This document shows positions 44,046-54,241 of a stretch of DNA of 64,000 bases, piece after piece; position 1 is the first letter of the stretch, and each line of letters opens with the position of its first letter. Both the position numbers and the translations under genes were made by a program. The stretch is from Trametes villosa (taxonomy: Eukaryota > Basidiomycota > Agaricomycetes > Polyporales > Polyporaceae): the NCBI GenBank assembly GCA_002964805.2, contig PUDQ02000069.1, forward strand, positions 62,001-126,000, read 5' to 3'. The notes under the pieces are model-generated. The model was not told the DNA's origin, made no database searches, and saw nothing but the letters and a program-made list of their open reading frames with translations.

Positions 44046-44304
44046 AATACACAATAGACCAAGGGGTGATTAGACATTGACAATGATAAACAACAGACCC
44101 TGGCATGTAATACATAGGATTGACAATAATACACAACAGTGCACTGTCTGCTAGGAAAAACAATTATAACAATGGGCAGTGTTTGTACAATACATATACA
44201 ACAGCCCTCCACATATATAACAAGACAATTGGGTGGTCATTGAATACACAATGAAACTACCAGGTGGGTGGGTGATTGTAATACAATGGTGGCAACTACT
44301 GGTG
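44046..44304 (-). repeat. KDZ right terminal inverted repeat
   Basis: Reverse complement of 32014-32272 across 259 bases; ends CTGGTG next to the target copy TTTTAAT. Confidence 0.92.
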
Positions 44305-47215
44305 TTTTAATACCGTTCATCGAGCGGGGCAAATACCCGTAGTTGAGCTCGAACGGAGCAAAGCCTGTGGTCGAGCTCGTAGCTGAGTTCATTGCGAACT
44401 CAGCTAACGGTAGCTTCTCGTACCAATCGAGCTGATTGGGCGAGACTATGGCGCGTAGGATCTGGGATACCGACCTTATGGTGCGTTCGCTCAGGCCATC
44501 CGTTTGCGGGTGGAATGAGGTGGACATTAAGAGTTTGGCACCCATTAGTCGGTGGAGTTCACGCCAAAATTTTGACGTGAACTTGCTGTCCCGATCCGAT
44601 ACAATGGATTCCGGGATCCCATGCAGTCGTACTACCTCACGGAGGTAGACCAATGATAGGTCTGCCGCGGTATCGGTAGTACGGACTGGTATGAGATGAA
44701 CCATGGACGTGAGCCGACATACGACTACCCATATGTAGTCGTATCCGTGAGACCGCGGAAAAGGTCCCACGAAATCCATGGACAATGAAGTCCATGGAAT
44801 GGTCGCGATCGGGAGATTGTGCAGAAGGCCGGTGGGTAGCTTCGTAGAGGTCTTGGCGGCGTGGCATATGCCGCACGTCAAGCAGAATTTATCGACGTCT
44901 TTACGAAGAGTGGGCCACCAGAACCATCGACGCAAATACTCCGAGGTACGCTGAGGCCCTAAGTGGCCTAGCGTAGTGTGCGCTCGATCCATAGCCAATT
45001 CGACTATGGATCGTTTATGGAATAACGCACGAGGAAGACATAATACTTCCTCGTCCGCTCGGTTCTTGGTATACACGAGCCCGTCTTTCACGGCGAACGT
45101 GTGGTAGTGGGAGGGGTTGGACAGTACTTTGCTAAAGGTACTGTCCCGAAGGTACCCTTCACGGATAGCCTTCAAATACCCCTCTTCACGGGCAAGATCC
45201 GGACGTAGGGACGGTCCTGCGGTTAGCGATTCAGCCACCGTAGGATTATCCTCTTCCGTGGAGGATCGGGTCGGTAGTGGTTCGTGCGGTTGAGCTGCCG
45301 AATAACTGGCAGCCTCAACTACTCGGTCTTCTACTGTTTCAGTAGGGATCCGATCGCGCTTTTCCTTGAGCCGTTCGGACTGACGAGTGACGCGAGCCGC
45401 CCGAAGCTCCAATAGCCTCGTTTGGGGCAGGTCATCACCCTCGGGATCCAGCCGAACATCTGCGTTCACGATGTCATAGTCTGGGACTATATCATCGGCG
45501 TGGTCGTTTTCGTGGTAGCGCGACAAACAGTCGGCCACCTTGTTAAGTCGTCCGGGGATGTAGGTAATATCGTAGTCAAATCTGGCTAGATATTCGTACC
45601 ATCGAATCTGACGGCGATTGGGGTTCGCAACGCCCTTCATGAACTCAAGAGCCTTATGGTCCGTGACGATTCGAATGTCACGGCCCAGAAGTTTGTCCTC
45701 CCATTTGAGGAGTCCCTCCATTATGGCTAGAGCTTCTTGCTCGTAGGTATGGTAAGCCCGTTGCGCGCTGGTGAATTTCTTTGAGAGAAATCCAGCCGGG
45801 CGACAGGTCTCCCATTTCTCGCCTTGTCCATAGAGCGTCCCAATGCCGAATAGTGATGCATCGCAGATGAGCCAAATAGGCTCAGGCCTGCGTGGGTCGA
45901 TAGGTCTCAATATTGGGACCTTACATGCTAGAGCCTTTATCGACTCGAAGCATTTATCGTGTAACGATCGCCATACAAACGGCCTGTCGTTGTGAACCAT
46001 ATCGGATAATGGCGAAGTATACGCCGATATATCCGGTAAGAAGTGCGCTAAGTAATTAACGAGGCCCAGAAATCTCTGGACTTCGTTATACGACCGTGGC
46101 GTTCTCCAATTCCGTATTCGACTCATTTTGTCGGTATCGGCATGAAGGCCTCGGTCATCTATTCGGTGACCGAGACAGTCGAGGTCCTTGGAGAACAAGT
46201 CGCATTTGGACTTGCTCAAGAACAATTTCGCCTTGCGGAGCGCGTCGAATACGAGCCGTAAGTGCTTTTCATGTTCTTCTTTCGTATCGGAGAACACGAA
46301 TATGTCGTCCAAGTATACATGGACAAATCGTCCGATGTATTCGCGGAATATAGTCGTCATCAACCTTTGAAAGGTTGATGGGGCATTCGTATCGCCCTGC
46401 TGCATAACTTCGCTCACGAACGTTCCAAACGGCGTGGCGAAAGCAGTCTTCCATATGTCCTCTGCTACGATGCGTACTTGTTCGTACGCATCGGATAGGT
46501 CTATCTTCGAGCGATACTTCGCTCGAGCGACATCCATTCGTATTTGATCTTGGTCCAGAAAGGGCGTAAGATCATGAACTGTATTATCGTTACGCTGTCT
46601 CGCGTCGATAACCGTTCGCAACTTGCCATTCTTCTTGGCTACGCACAATAATGGTGCGGCCTGGGAGACTGTTTCCGGTCTCCACCAACCCGCTTTTACA
46701 TAGCGGTTGATCTTCGATAGAAGCTCGCCCTTTATCGCCTCCGCACATCGCGGAAGGTGATATCGGTAAATCTTCTTTTCGTCGATCAGTGGTATTTTGT
46801 GGTTCACCTCTCGATATGGAGGCAAACTGTCAGGCGCAGGACGCATAATGTCCTCCGTCTCCTTGTACCACTTGTCTCGAAGAGCGTTAAGCTCCTCTTC
46901 TTCTTCGTCGATCACAAATCCGACATGAGTGCGTCGGATTTGCTCATCATCCCATTGCTCTTTCGCAATGTGATCTAGGAGTTCGTTGATCCCTAGTGGG
47001 TCTTCGAACCCGAATCTATCACGTCTTACTTCTTTTGATGAGTGTAGACTGGGCAAAAATCGCTCAGCTATGTTGGGGGGAACACTATTTCGTGCTCTCC
47101 CTTGGTGTCTAACCGGTGGATTCACGGCTTCAATGCCGTTCCCTCCCCCTTCCGGAGACACTGTGGTCTTAGCATAGCGAGTGGGGGAGGGTTCCACTTT
47201 CGTGGACTCAGCCAT
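44305..47215 (-). CDS. pol 5' part: reverse transcriptase, RNase H, integrase core (interrupted)
   Basis: Starts at ATG 47215, six bases after the gag stop and in the same frame. About residues 150-330 are reverse transcriptase with LCVAKKNGKLRTVIDARQRN, NAPSTFQRLM and the active-site YLDD in HVYLDDIFVFS near residue 302. RNase H follows near 430-560 (ICDASLFGIGTLYG, YEQEALAIMEG, IVTDHKALEF). Integrase has the HHCC finger near 750 (GHLGPQRT, CLTCGIC) and the DDE core near 800-930 (MDFVGPFP, IVSDRDSKF, HPQTDGLSERT). The native frame ends at the KDZ target duplication (44305-44311); the ORF then runs 68 bases into the transposon inverted repeat to a stop at 44237. No other stop or frameshift is seen. 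Confidence 0.93.
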
Positions 47216-47221
47216 GCTCTG

Positions 47222-50182
47222 CTAATGTGCAGGGCGTGGCTTGGCCTCTTGAGGCGCGTCGCGGAAGAGCGGAATGCTCTTCCCGCCTACCCATACTCGA
47301 TCCTTCCCAAAGTCGAGCACTATGTTGTGCTGTCGACAGAATACAGTGCCGAGTATGGCATCGTATTTATCGATGTCCACTACATCAAAGTAGTGCTGTT
47401 GTCGCACTGGACCTATCGCAATTTCGGCTTGTGCGCCGAAATTGATCTTCGTGCGACTGCCTTTGGTGCCTAGTTGTAGGCCCATTGGTTCTGTAAGGTC
47501 GATCCGTCCGGCCTTACAGATGTACGCGAACTCCGGGGTAATGGAGTCCGTCGTACATCCTGAGTCGAAGAGCACTAAGGCTCGGATGCCGTTTATGGGC
47601 AATTCGGCGCATAACGTGCGCTGTTCTTCCTTCGCTCTTCGAGGTTGGGCGGTCGGGTCTTCTATACGACGCACTTTCGCGTCGTACATCCACCCGTGCC
47701 GAGCATCGCGGTCTTTTCCGACCGCCATGCTGTGGATCCTCACAGCCTGTGCAGTCTCAGAGTCTATAATCGACTCGAGTCTCATACCTGCGAAATGTAC
47801 GGCATTATCGCCGTCATTCCATCCCTCTTGGCCATCATCCGGTTCGGACTCGTACTGAGATCCTCCCCATCCATATTCGGATGCTGGATAATCACCAGCC
47901 TCGTCCTCTCCTGGTTCATAGTTTTGATGGTCGGCCCTATCATCGGGTTCGACCTGGTCCTGCTCGGGTGTATCTTCAGCCGGCTCGGGTGGTTGTTCGC
48001 CATCCGAGTTGTCGTCCACAACACGTTGGGCAAACATTCGTGGCGGGTTCGAGTCCCGCTTGCCCGCGTTGGGACAGACCGGATCGGACGCATAATGTCC
48101 GATTTGCCCGCACGAGAAGCATTTGACTGCGGCCTTCGTGGCCGGATGCCCCGAGGTAGGCTTGGCCGCTGTACTGGCGGAAGGCCTAGGACGGTCGGGA
48201 GGTGTACTCGCAGTACGATTACGGTCCTGCGAATAGACTCGCGATGGTCCACTCCTCGGTTTGGAGGAGCTCGGATTAGACGATTGCGGTCTGGAGGAAC
48301 TAGGGGTAGCTTTATGCTTGCCCTTAGCTTCATGGGTGGTGCGATGGCTTGAAGACGAGGCATGAGCCGTAGAAGACTCACGCTGCCGCCGGCGCATTTG
48401 CATTGCGCGGGTGTTCTCCTCTATATCGAGGGCGGATTGGTACAACTCAGTTAAGGTGTTGTACTTCACCGATAGTCCATTAACGACTGTGATGATTTGT
48501 TCATAGTGCTCTGGAAGAGCATCTATGAATCGCGTTCTCATTTGGAACCGTGAGGGGCGTTCCCACATACGATCGGAGGTGTACAGTAGCCGTTCGTAAA
48601 GAGCGGCTACTCCACCCTTGCTTGCATCGAATCGCAAACGGTCGAATTGTTGAGCCGCGTACAAATAGTTATCTCGGTGTATAAACCGTCGGAACAGCCC
48701 TATAACGGCTTCCTCGAATAACCAATCACGCCTTTCACGTGTAGAAGATTGTACAGTATTGTAAAACCAGAGTGCGGCATCCCCTGAGAGGCTCGCACTG
48801 AGTAGACGAAGACGATCACCGTCCATAGAAGGACCGGTGATCCGCAACGTATGGAAATATTCCAATAAGTTACGCAACCACAGTTCAAAGTGGTCGAGGT
48901 CGTCCTTGCCGTCATAAGCCTTTGGGGCTTGTAGTTTGGACATCTTCAGATAGGCCGGAGGAGGCGAAGTTGCCTCCTCACTAACCATCTCTTCGATCAT
49001 GTCCAGTAGCCTCTGTACCCCGAAGTTGTCTCGGGGCAGACTACTAGGCCCGGTATACGCCAGTTCTTCCGTAACCGCTCTATTGCGGTCACGGCGATCA
49101 TCAGCCGGCTCCCGGTATAATCCCGGTGCCGCGGAGGGTGCCATAGAACGGCGTGGTCGAAGGCCAGGTACGGCGGGAGGAGGTAATGATCGCGGTCCTC
49201 GGGATGGACCCGCATCCGCATGAGACGCTGATCCATACCCAGCCCAGCCGATGGATGGCGAGGGTTGAGCCTCTTCGGGGTCAAACACGACATTTCGTCG
49301 TACTTGACCGTAACCGGGTTGAGCGGCACGCGGTGTAGAAGTTTGAGGCGGGGGCCGCGAAGCACGCGCAGCGATGTCCGACTCGCTAAGGCCCGCCCTT
49401 TTCAGGCGTCTTCGACGTTCTTCCTCGAGTCGTAGTTCTTGAGGAGGTGGGACTAATTCGTCCTCCACCTCATATTCTTCATCGTCCATTCTCGGGTCAT
49501 CCTCGTCTGATCCTTGGACTATATCGTTCAATGGATCTTCTTCGGATTCTTGCATTATGGCTAGCCTGTCTATCTGGCGGGCTAGTTCGTCCTCGGCATC
49601 TTGAACTTGATTCCGCAATGCTTTAAAGCGTTGCGCCGAGGCTTGCAAGACGTTCATCAATTCGATCGACGTTGACGGTCGAATTGAGTCACGACGACTT
49701 TTCCCTCGTATACGCTGCCAGCGCGAGCTGACTTTCGCTAGACCCTTAGAGTCTAACGAAAGTTGCGAACTACGGCTCGCGGACCGTCGTGGCTGGTCTT
49801 CGCCCACGGCGTGTTCTCCGCCGTGTAGTTCGTCTTCATGAGGTTCGCCCTCGTGCAGTGGGGCGGGTTCGTCGCGTGCTCGGGACCGTGATCGTCCCGC
49901 GGATGGCGGCCGTTGGTGCTCAGCCGTTCGTGGGCTGCGCGGGTGGCCGCTGGCAGAAGGCGCGTCCGTTCCGCGCGGTTGACGAGAAGGCTCGCGCGGC
50001 TCTGATGCCACGCGAGGTGATTGGGCCCGAGTGGACCTGGACGAGAGAGGACGCGTCGCACTTGGCGCGCCCTGAGGATTCGAGGAGGCTCCTCGAGCCG
50101 ATCCGGCTCGAGGAGGTTGTTGCTGAGGTGTTGGTTGGCGTTCTGGACGCTGTTGTCCGTCGCCGTTGTTACCATGGTCCAT
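47222..50182 (-). CDS. gag-protease polyprotein
   Basis: 986 residues from ATG 50182 to TAG 47224-47222. Residues 1-380 are disordered and basic (RRSASRSSQLSLDSKG and similar) with a short coiled stretch. About 425-590 are the retrotransposon capsid domain (HFELWLRNLLEYFHTLR, ALWFYNTVQS, FRRFIHRDNYLYAAQQFDRL). A CCHC zinc knuckle near 690 reads CFSCGQIGHYASDPVC, with the X6 spacing before the last Cys common in basidiomycete elements. The C-terminal aspartic protease has the catalytic DSG in LVLFDSGCTTDSIT near 870 and AILGTVF. The stop is UAG followed by CAG, with pol in the same frame. Reading frame complete. Confidence 0.92.
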   Translation of the reverse strand: MDHGNNGDGQQRPERQPTPQQQPPRAGSARGASSNPQGAPSATRPLSSRSTRAQSPRVASEPREPSRQPRGTDAPSASGHPRSPRTAEHQRPPSAGRSRSRARDEPAPLHEGEPHEDELHGGEHAVGEDQPRRSASRSSQLSLDSKGLAKVSSRWQRIRGKSRRDSIRPSTSIELMNVLQASAQRFKALRNQVQDAEDELARQIDRLAIMQESEEDPLNDIVQGSDEDDPRMDDEEYEVEDELVPPPQELRLEEERRRRLKRAGLSESDIAARASRPPPQTSTPRAAQPGYGQVRRNVVFDPEEAQPSPSIGWAGYGSASHADAGPSRGPRSLPPPAVPGLRPRRSMAPSAAPGLYREPADDRRDRNRAVTEELAYTGPSSLPRDNFGVQRLLDMIEEMVSEEATSPPPAYLKMSKLQAPKAYDGKDDLDHFELWLRNLLEYFHTLRITGPSMDGDRLRLLSASLSGDAALWFYNTVQSSTRERRDWLFEEAVIGLFRRFIHRDNYLYAAQQFDRLRFDASKGGVAALYERLLYTSDRMWERPSRFQMRTRFIDALPEHYEQIITVVNGLSVKYNTLTELYQSALDIEENTRAMQMRRRQRESSTAHASSSSHRTTHEAKGKHKATPSSSRPQSSNPSSSKPRSGPSRVYSQDRNRTASTPPDRPRPSASTAAKPTSGHPATKAAVKCFSCGQIGHYASDPVCPNAGKRDSNPPRMFAQRVVDDNSDGEQPPEPAEDTPEQDQVEPDDRADHQNYEPGEDEAGDYPASEYGWGGSQYESEPDDGQEGWNDGDNAVHFAGMRLESIIDSETAQAVRIHSMAVGKDRDARHGWMYDAKVRRIEDPTAQPRRAKEEQRTLCAELPINGIRALVLFDSGCTTDSITPEFAYICKAGRIDLTEPMGLQLGTKGSRTKINFGAQAEIAIGPVRQQHYFDVVDIDKYDAILGTVFCRQHNIVLDFGKDRVWVGGKSIPLFRDAPQEAKPRPAH

Positions 50183-50287
50183 TTCGGGCAAGTGGCAACT
50201 TTAAAGTCTATTAAGGTTAGTGATGTGGCGTTGACGTGGTAACGTCGAGCTCGAATACGAGCAGTATAAGCACGGAGTACAAAAAAG

Positions 50288-50579
50288 TGTAAAACTCACG
50301 GTGGGGTGCCTTTGCGGCCCCTATTCCCTCGGGTGTACTGGACCGGGCTCGTATTAGCTCGGCGTACTCCTGGGGGGATGGTGGGGGTGTGCAAAGGACT
50401 TGCCCCCACCAGGCGCCCGGGGTCCGAATACCCGGGGCCGTACGCGTAGATTAGATACATGAGGTAGGCGCGCGCGATAACGCGCGCGCAAGTATTTCTA
50501 CGCAGGACGGATGCACGAATAAGTGCATCCGTTAAGGATATACGATACGAGGAGTGCGCTATATTGCGCACTCCTTACA
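50288..50579 (-). repeat. 5' LTR
   Basis: 292 bp, apparently identical to the 3' LTR; flanked on its outer side by the ATCAG target copy (50580-50584). The promoter of the element should lie within it. Confidence 0.95.
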
Positions 50580-50584
50580 ATCAG

Positions 50585-50695
50585 CCGCTCGAGGCGGAGG
50601 TGGTTTGGAGATTGGACAATCGGCCGTGCGGAGCGGCGTGCGCGCAACCGACTTTAGAACTACCTCTACCACGCCTTTTGCAGAACATCTTGTAG
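50585..50695 (+). pseudogene. FBX-B, displaced 3' end
   Basis: 37 codons including stop TAG (50693-50695) that continue the frame broken at 27908. Content (EAEVVWRLDNRPCGAACAQP) parallels the FBX-A tail (TAVWWRGGQSCGGTCAAAGP), confirming that this is the missing end. Confidence 0.88.
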
Positions 50696-51086
50696 TACAT
50701 GCTTGTGGCTGAGGCTCATGTAACCGAATCTGCCAAGTACACGAGACGACGCGACTCAAAGTAGTGCTGCGGACAACAGATGACTCTGTGCGAACATACG
50801 CCCTCGCGCGACTTCCGCGAGCTGTGGACTATAGTTCAGCGGGCGCGCGAGAAAGAACAGCACAGCAAAGAACAGCACAGCGCGTCTCTTACCTGTGTCC
50901 AGACTACGTCGGTATTGCGCCACCTGCGAGCATGCCATCCTCTCGACTTGCTTGCATGTGCCTCTTAGCGCGATGATATGACTGCCATGACTACGCGGCG
51001 TGCCTCTAGGCTTGGACGCCTACTCTTCCCTCTACCCGCTTGACCGCAGACAAGGAGTTCTCGCCTTCCCCTCGCGAAGCCCCTCT
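50696..51086. other. upstream region of X2
   Basis: Probably holds the promoter and unresolved 5' exon(s) of X2; an ATG at 50987 (MTTRRASR) could start a first exon, but no single splice solution is compelling. Confidence 0.4.
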
Positions 51087-52034
51087 ATGCCACCTCTCAG
51101 GCAGGTCAGCTGCTCGCCGACCAGCACTCTCTGCGACTCCGACTGTGGCAACTGCGAGAATGAGGTCCTCGCAGAAGTGTCAATGTGGAACGACATTGAC
51201 GACTCGACGCCGTCAGTCGAGACCTGGGTTCCTAATGGCATGTTTCAGTAAGTTTTGCTTCATCCCTAACTATAGTGTTGCTCAGCTAGCTCACCGGTAC
51301 CCTCTACAGTCGTCTCAACAAGATACTGACTTACAACGACCCCCACCGCTCTCGCTTCAACATCGGCAATGTCCCGACCGACTGCACGTGGGGCGAGGGC
51401 TCACAGGAGTGTCACCTTGCCCGCGGCGGGCGCGTCGTCGAACTCTGGGCAGTTGGACACCTCAAAACCATGTGGTTCCTCGCCGTGGAGCAAGACCCTC
51501 GGCCGCGCGCTCGTATTGGGCTGGATCTACTCCGCGACAAGGATAGAGAGGCCGTGAGGAGCTTGATGAACAAATCGAATCCTTCTCCAGGTACGAGCTC
51601 GTTGAGGCGTCTTACTGCTTTTGCTGACCGACGTCCCTCCAGCGCGCTCTTCGTGGCTTACCAACACGGACTTCTGCGCCGATCAGCTGAACACGAAGAA
51701 CAGGAAGGTGAATCTATCCCTGAACTACTGTGAGTATGCCCTCGTGAGACTGACCGTTCGGCAGGTATTTCAGGAAATATACGATGCCACTTCTGTCTTT
51801 ACGGACAAGAGGGACATGCCTGCGCTGTTGCTTACGGACTTGAGCGTCGGTGACCTCGTCCTAGTGCAGTGCTGGCTGGTTAGGGGACGCTCCGATAAGA
51901 GTGGATCGGGGGCGTGGTCGAGCTGGGCGACCGCTTTCCAGCTGCGAGCGGTATCCTTGCTGCTCTCGCGGCCCCGCGAGCAGGCTGCAGAGGTCGGAGG
52001 GGACACGGACAGCTTAATGGACATTAGTTTGTAG
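51087..52034 (+). CDS. family X protein 2 (X2)
   Basis: Exons 51087-51247, 51310-51590 and 51643-52034 are supported by in-phase GTAAGT/CAG and GTACGA/CAG introns and give 277 residues; the 5' end is uncertain. The start region is Cys-rich (CDSDCGNCENE). The conserved module matches X1 and X3: HRLNKILTYNDPHRSR, PTDCTWGE, VVELWAVGHLKTMWFL, RIGLDLLRDKDREAV, EIYDATSVF, LSVGDLVLVQCWLVRGR and WSSWATAFQLRAVSLLL. Unlike X3, the segment before EIYDATS is read through without an intron. It directly follows the FBX-B tail. Function unknown. Confidence 0.65.
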
Positions 52035-52870
52035 ACCGTTTGTCAGATAGAGGGGCGCACACAAGCAGGACTATAACTGAGAGTGTTCAGTCCCCCGTGT
52101 GCCGGTTTGAGGGCCCGCCGTCTTTAGTCGAGAGCAGTACAATTTGTAAGTGCGCGTGTAGAACACCCGGACTACAAACGCTACAACAGAATTGTTACTG
52201 CGAGTAAGTAATGCGACCGGCGTGCAGGCGCCTAGAAGGTGACCGCGTTATGGTCACCCGCCAGAGGCCTTTGCTTTGTGTCACGCTGAATTGTCCAGCG
52301 CGTCCTGGAGGCCGAGTCACTTTTAATCTGATTGTAGCCATCTTTTAATGAGGCTTATATCACGCCAAAATTGCTTTTGAAGCGGTCAAGGCGACCACTA
52401 TACCACGGCCAAGAAGGCGGCTTATGTCACTGAACCGTCACGCATTCTCAGGCAAGGGGCTTAGACGCCGGAGCTGGGCGAATTGAAGACAAGGTCCCAA
52501 ACCGTTCCAAACTCCTTCTCCTACTTACCGCATATCTTTCCGCCGCGCTCACCCTGGTTTCTACTACTGAGTCTTTCTACCTTCATCTTCACGTCGCACT
52601 CACTCTGCTTTCTGTCTGATTTCTATGGCTCCCACCCTGGTTCTCGACTCTTTCAGGTCATCATTCGCCGCCCGGAGGCCTCGATGTGCCCATTCGATCG
52701 TCCGGTATGCGAGCTCGTGGTTGATGGTCGCACTGGTGATGGCGTGCGTATGAGCCTACTGACCTCCGTGGCCCATTCTTGCACAATACGTACACCAGTG
52801 TGGGTCCCCAAGTGGTATAAAAGGCGGGCGATCTTCAGCAGGTATAGTTATCCCCTCAGCCACTCCTCAA
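52035..52870. other. intergenic region between X2 and X3
   Basis: About 830 bases with CT-rich stretches near 52500-52600 and a TATA box at 52816. No gene supported. Confidence 0.5.
52816..52822 (+). promoter_or_regulatory. TATA box of X3
   Basis: TATAAAA 55 bases upstream of ATG 52871, similar in placement to the X1 TATA box. Confidence 0.65.
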
Positions 52871-53886
52871 ATGTCTACCCCCTCGAGAAAACGCAAGCAG
52901 TACGTCGTTTCCAGTATTGTCCCCAACCACTACTGACGCGCCGCGCAGCGAGGAGTCCGACAGTCCGCGAACGGCCGAGCGCGCCCTGCTACCGACGGGT
53001 CTGCTCCCCGTCTACGTCGAGCTGTCGGAAGAAGAAGAAGACGAGTCCGCGGAGTCCCTCACGCGCGACGCTATAGTGCTGCCCTGGTGGTTGGCCCAGC
53101 AGTCTACCCAGTAAGTCCTACGTTACATGGCTGACTCGCATTCGAATGCTCACACAGCCAACAGTCGTTTGCGTACATTTCTCGACTACCGCGACTCTGT
53201 GGGTCGAGTGGCCCTCGCGAGGCTTCCCCTGACTGCAGACTGGGGTACGGGCAAGAACGCGGCCTACCTATGCGACAAAACAGATCCATTGCGGCTTTGG
53301 GTCGTAGGCACGTTGCAGAGTATAGCCTACGTCGCGTCCGACGTCGAGTTGAGCCCGGGCTGTGACGTACGCCTCGGCCTACTGCGAGACGTTGACCGGG
53401 ACGCCTTCGCTTCTCTGCAGGCGAAGTGCTATCCTAATCCCCGTCAGTTTTCCTGCACATCGTCTTCGTATACGTGTTCGCTCATAATGGACTGTTTGCA
53501 GGAAACGTTCAGACTACGTTCCGAGCCAGCTGCTCTTTCAGCGGCATCGACGGGATACATGTACGTGTATACTGTCATTGCTCGTCTTTGGCATCGTCAA
53601 GCTAACTGCATGCTAGGTCTTTTCCGAGATATACGACGCCACGAACGTATACACGTCCCCCGCGTCCATGAGACGAATCACCCCGCGCGAGCTCGTCATC
53701 GGAGATGTGGTCTTAGTCGAGGCGAGGGTCATGCGCCACAACGTGGCGATCCGTCCGCGTACGGCCGCGAAGTGGCAGGCGTGGAAGGTTGAGATTGTTC
53801 TGCAGTCTATCGCGAAGTTGGTCCCTCGCATCACGATTAAGAAGGAGCCCCCGCCCGAATCCAAGCTCTTTCCTCTCTCCCTGTAG
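52871..53886 (+). CDS. family X protein 3 (X3)
   Basis: Exons 52871-52899, 52949-53110, 53165-53442, 53502-53560 and 53617-53886 give 265 residues. After MSTPSRKRK comes an acidic stretch (LSEEEEDESAESL). The conserved module is complete: HRLRTFLDYRDS, LPLTADWGTG, LRLWVVGTLQSIAYV, VRLGLLRDVDRDAF, VFSEIYDATNVY, LVIGDVVLVEARVMR and WQAWKVEIVLQSIAKL. The ending TIKKEPPPESK resembles a sumoylation-type consensus (inference). The acceptor of exon 3 was chosen because it joins CA to TCG and gives HRL, as in X2. Function unknown; it is the most compact member and best shows the family core. Confidence 0.7.
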
Positions 53887-54241
53887 TTCAGTTCCATTGT
53901 ATCCTCTACTCTAATGGCCTATTCTCGAGCGATGAAATCCGCCAACAAGAAGCTTGTTACTCGACCAGTCCCGTTAGATGTCGCTTAACTCCCCAGATCT
54001 GGATTTCTTCTCCGCCTGATCCCCGCCGCGATTCTTGGCTCCAGAACCCCAGCGGGTTGCTGGGCTGGGGCAAGAGCGTGTGATCACTACGTTGGGCGCC
54101 CCATCACCACGAGCCAACAGTGCGACGACACCCCGTGGAACCTGTCGACGTTCGACCTCATCCCCACCACCATCGCCATCCCCACTATCCATCGATCGCT
54201 CTTCCGGGCTCATCCTTTCTCGCTCAGTAATACGCTCAGTC
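53887..54241. other. intergenic region
   Basis: 355 bases between X3 and the small coiled-coil gene; nothing recognised beyond a possible upstream promoter. Confidence 0.45.

Larger units (their letters stand above)
32014..44304 (-). mobile_element. complete KDZ DNA transposon, 12.3 kb, nested in pol
   Basis: Ends in perfect 259 bp terminal inverted repeats (32014-32272, 44046-44304) beginning CACCAG. The flanks carry TTTTAAT on both sides (32007-32013, 44305-44311); reading the terminal G as target gives an 8 bp duplication GTTTTAAT, the size known for KDZ elements. Inside: about 50 copies of a 44 bp repeat on the left and eight degenerate ones on the right, an intact CxC2-KDZ transposase, an RNase H1 N-terminal-domain gene and a 1,010-residue gene. 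Kyakuja-Dileera-Zisupton transposons are abundant in mushroom-forming fungi. All coding sequences lack stops, so it may be autonomous and recently active. Confidence 0.92.
27909..50579 (-). mobile_element. chromodomain Ty3/Gypsy LTR retrotransposon, 22.7 kb including nested KDZ
   Basis: Two LTRs of 292 bp (27909-28200, 50288-50579) appear identical base for base, start TG and end CA, and are flanked by the 5 bp duplication ATCAG (27904-27908, 50580-50584). Transcription runs on the minus strand: 5' LTR, gag-pro (50182-47222), pol (47215 down to 44305, then 32013-31366), an extra ORF (31064-28548), a polypurine tract, and the 3' LTR. Without the 12.3 kb KDZ insertion and one target copy the element would be about 10.4 kb. 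A C-terminal chromodomain in the integrase places it among chromoviruses, which can target heterochromatin. Identical LTRs mean recent insertion. I could not identify the primer-binding site with confidence. Confidence 0.95.

Noticed and set aside
50250..50287. tRNA-type primer binding site next to the 5' LTR
   Set aside because: The sequence CTTTTTTGTACTCC after the LTR does not match a tRNA 3' end I can name, and a self-priming match to the LTR was only partial; left uncalled.
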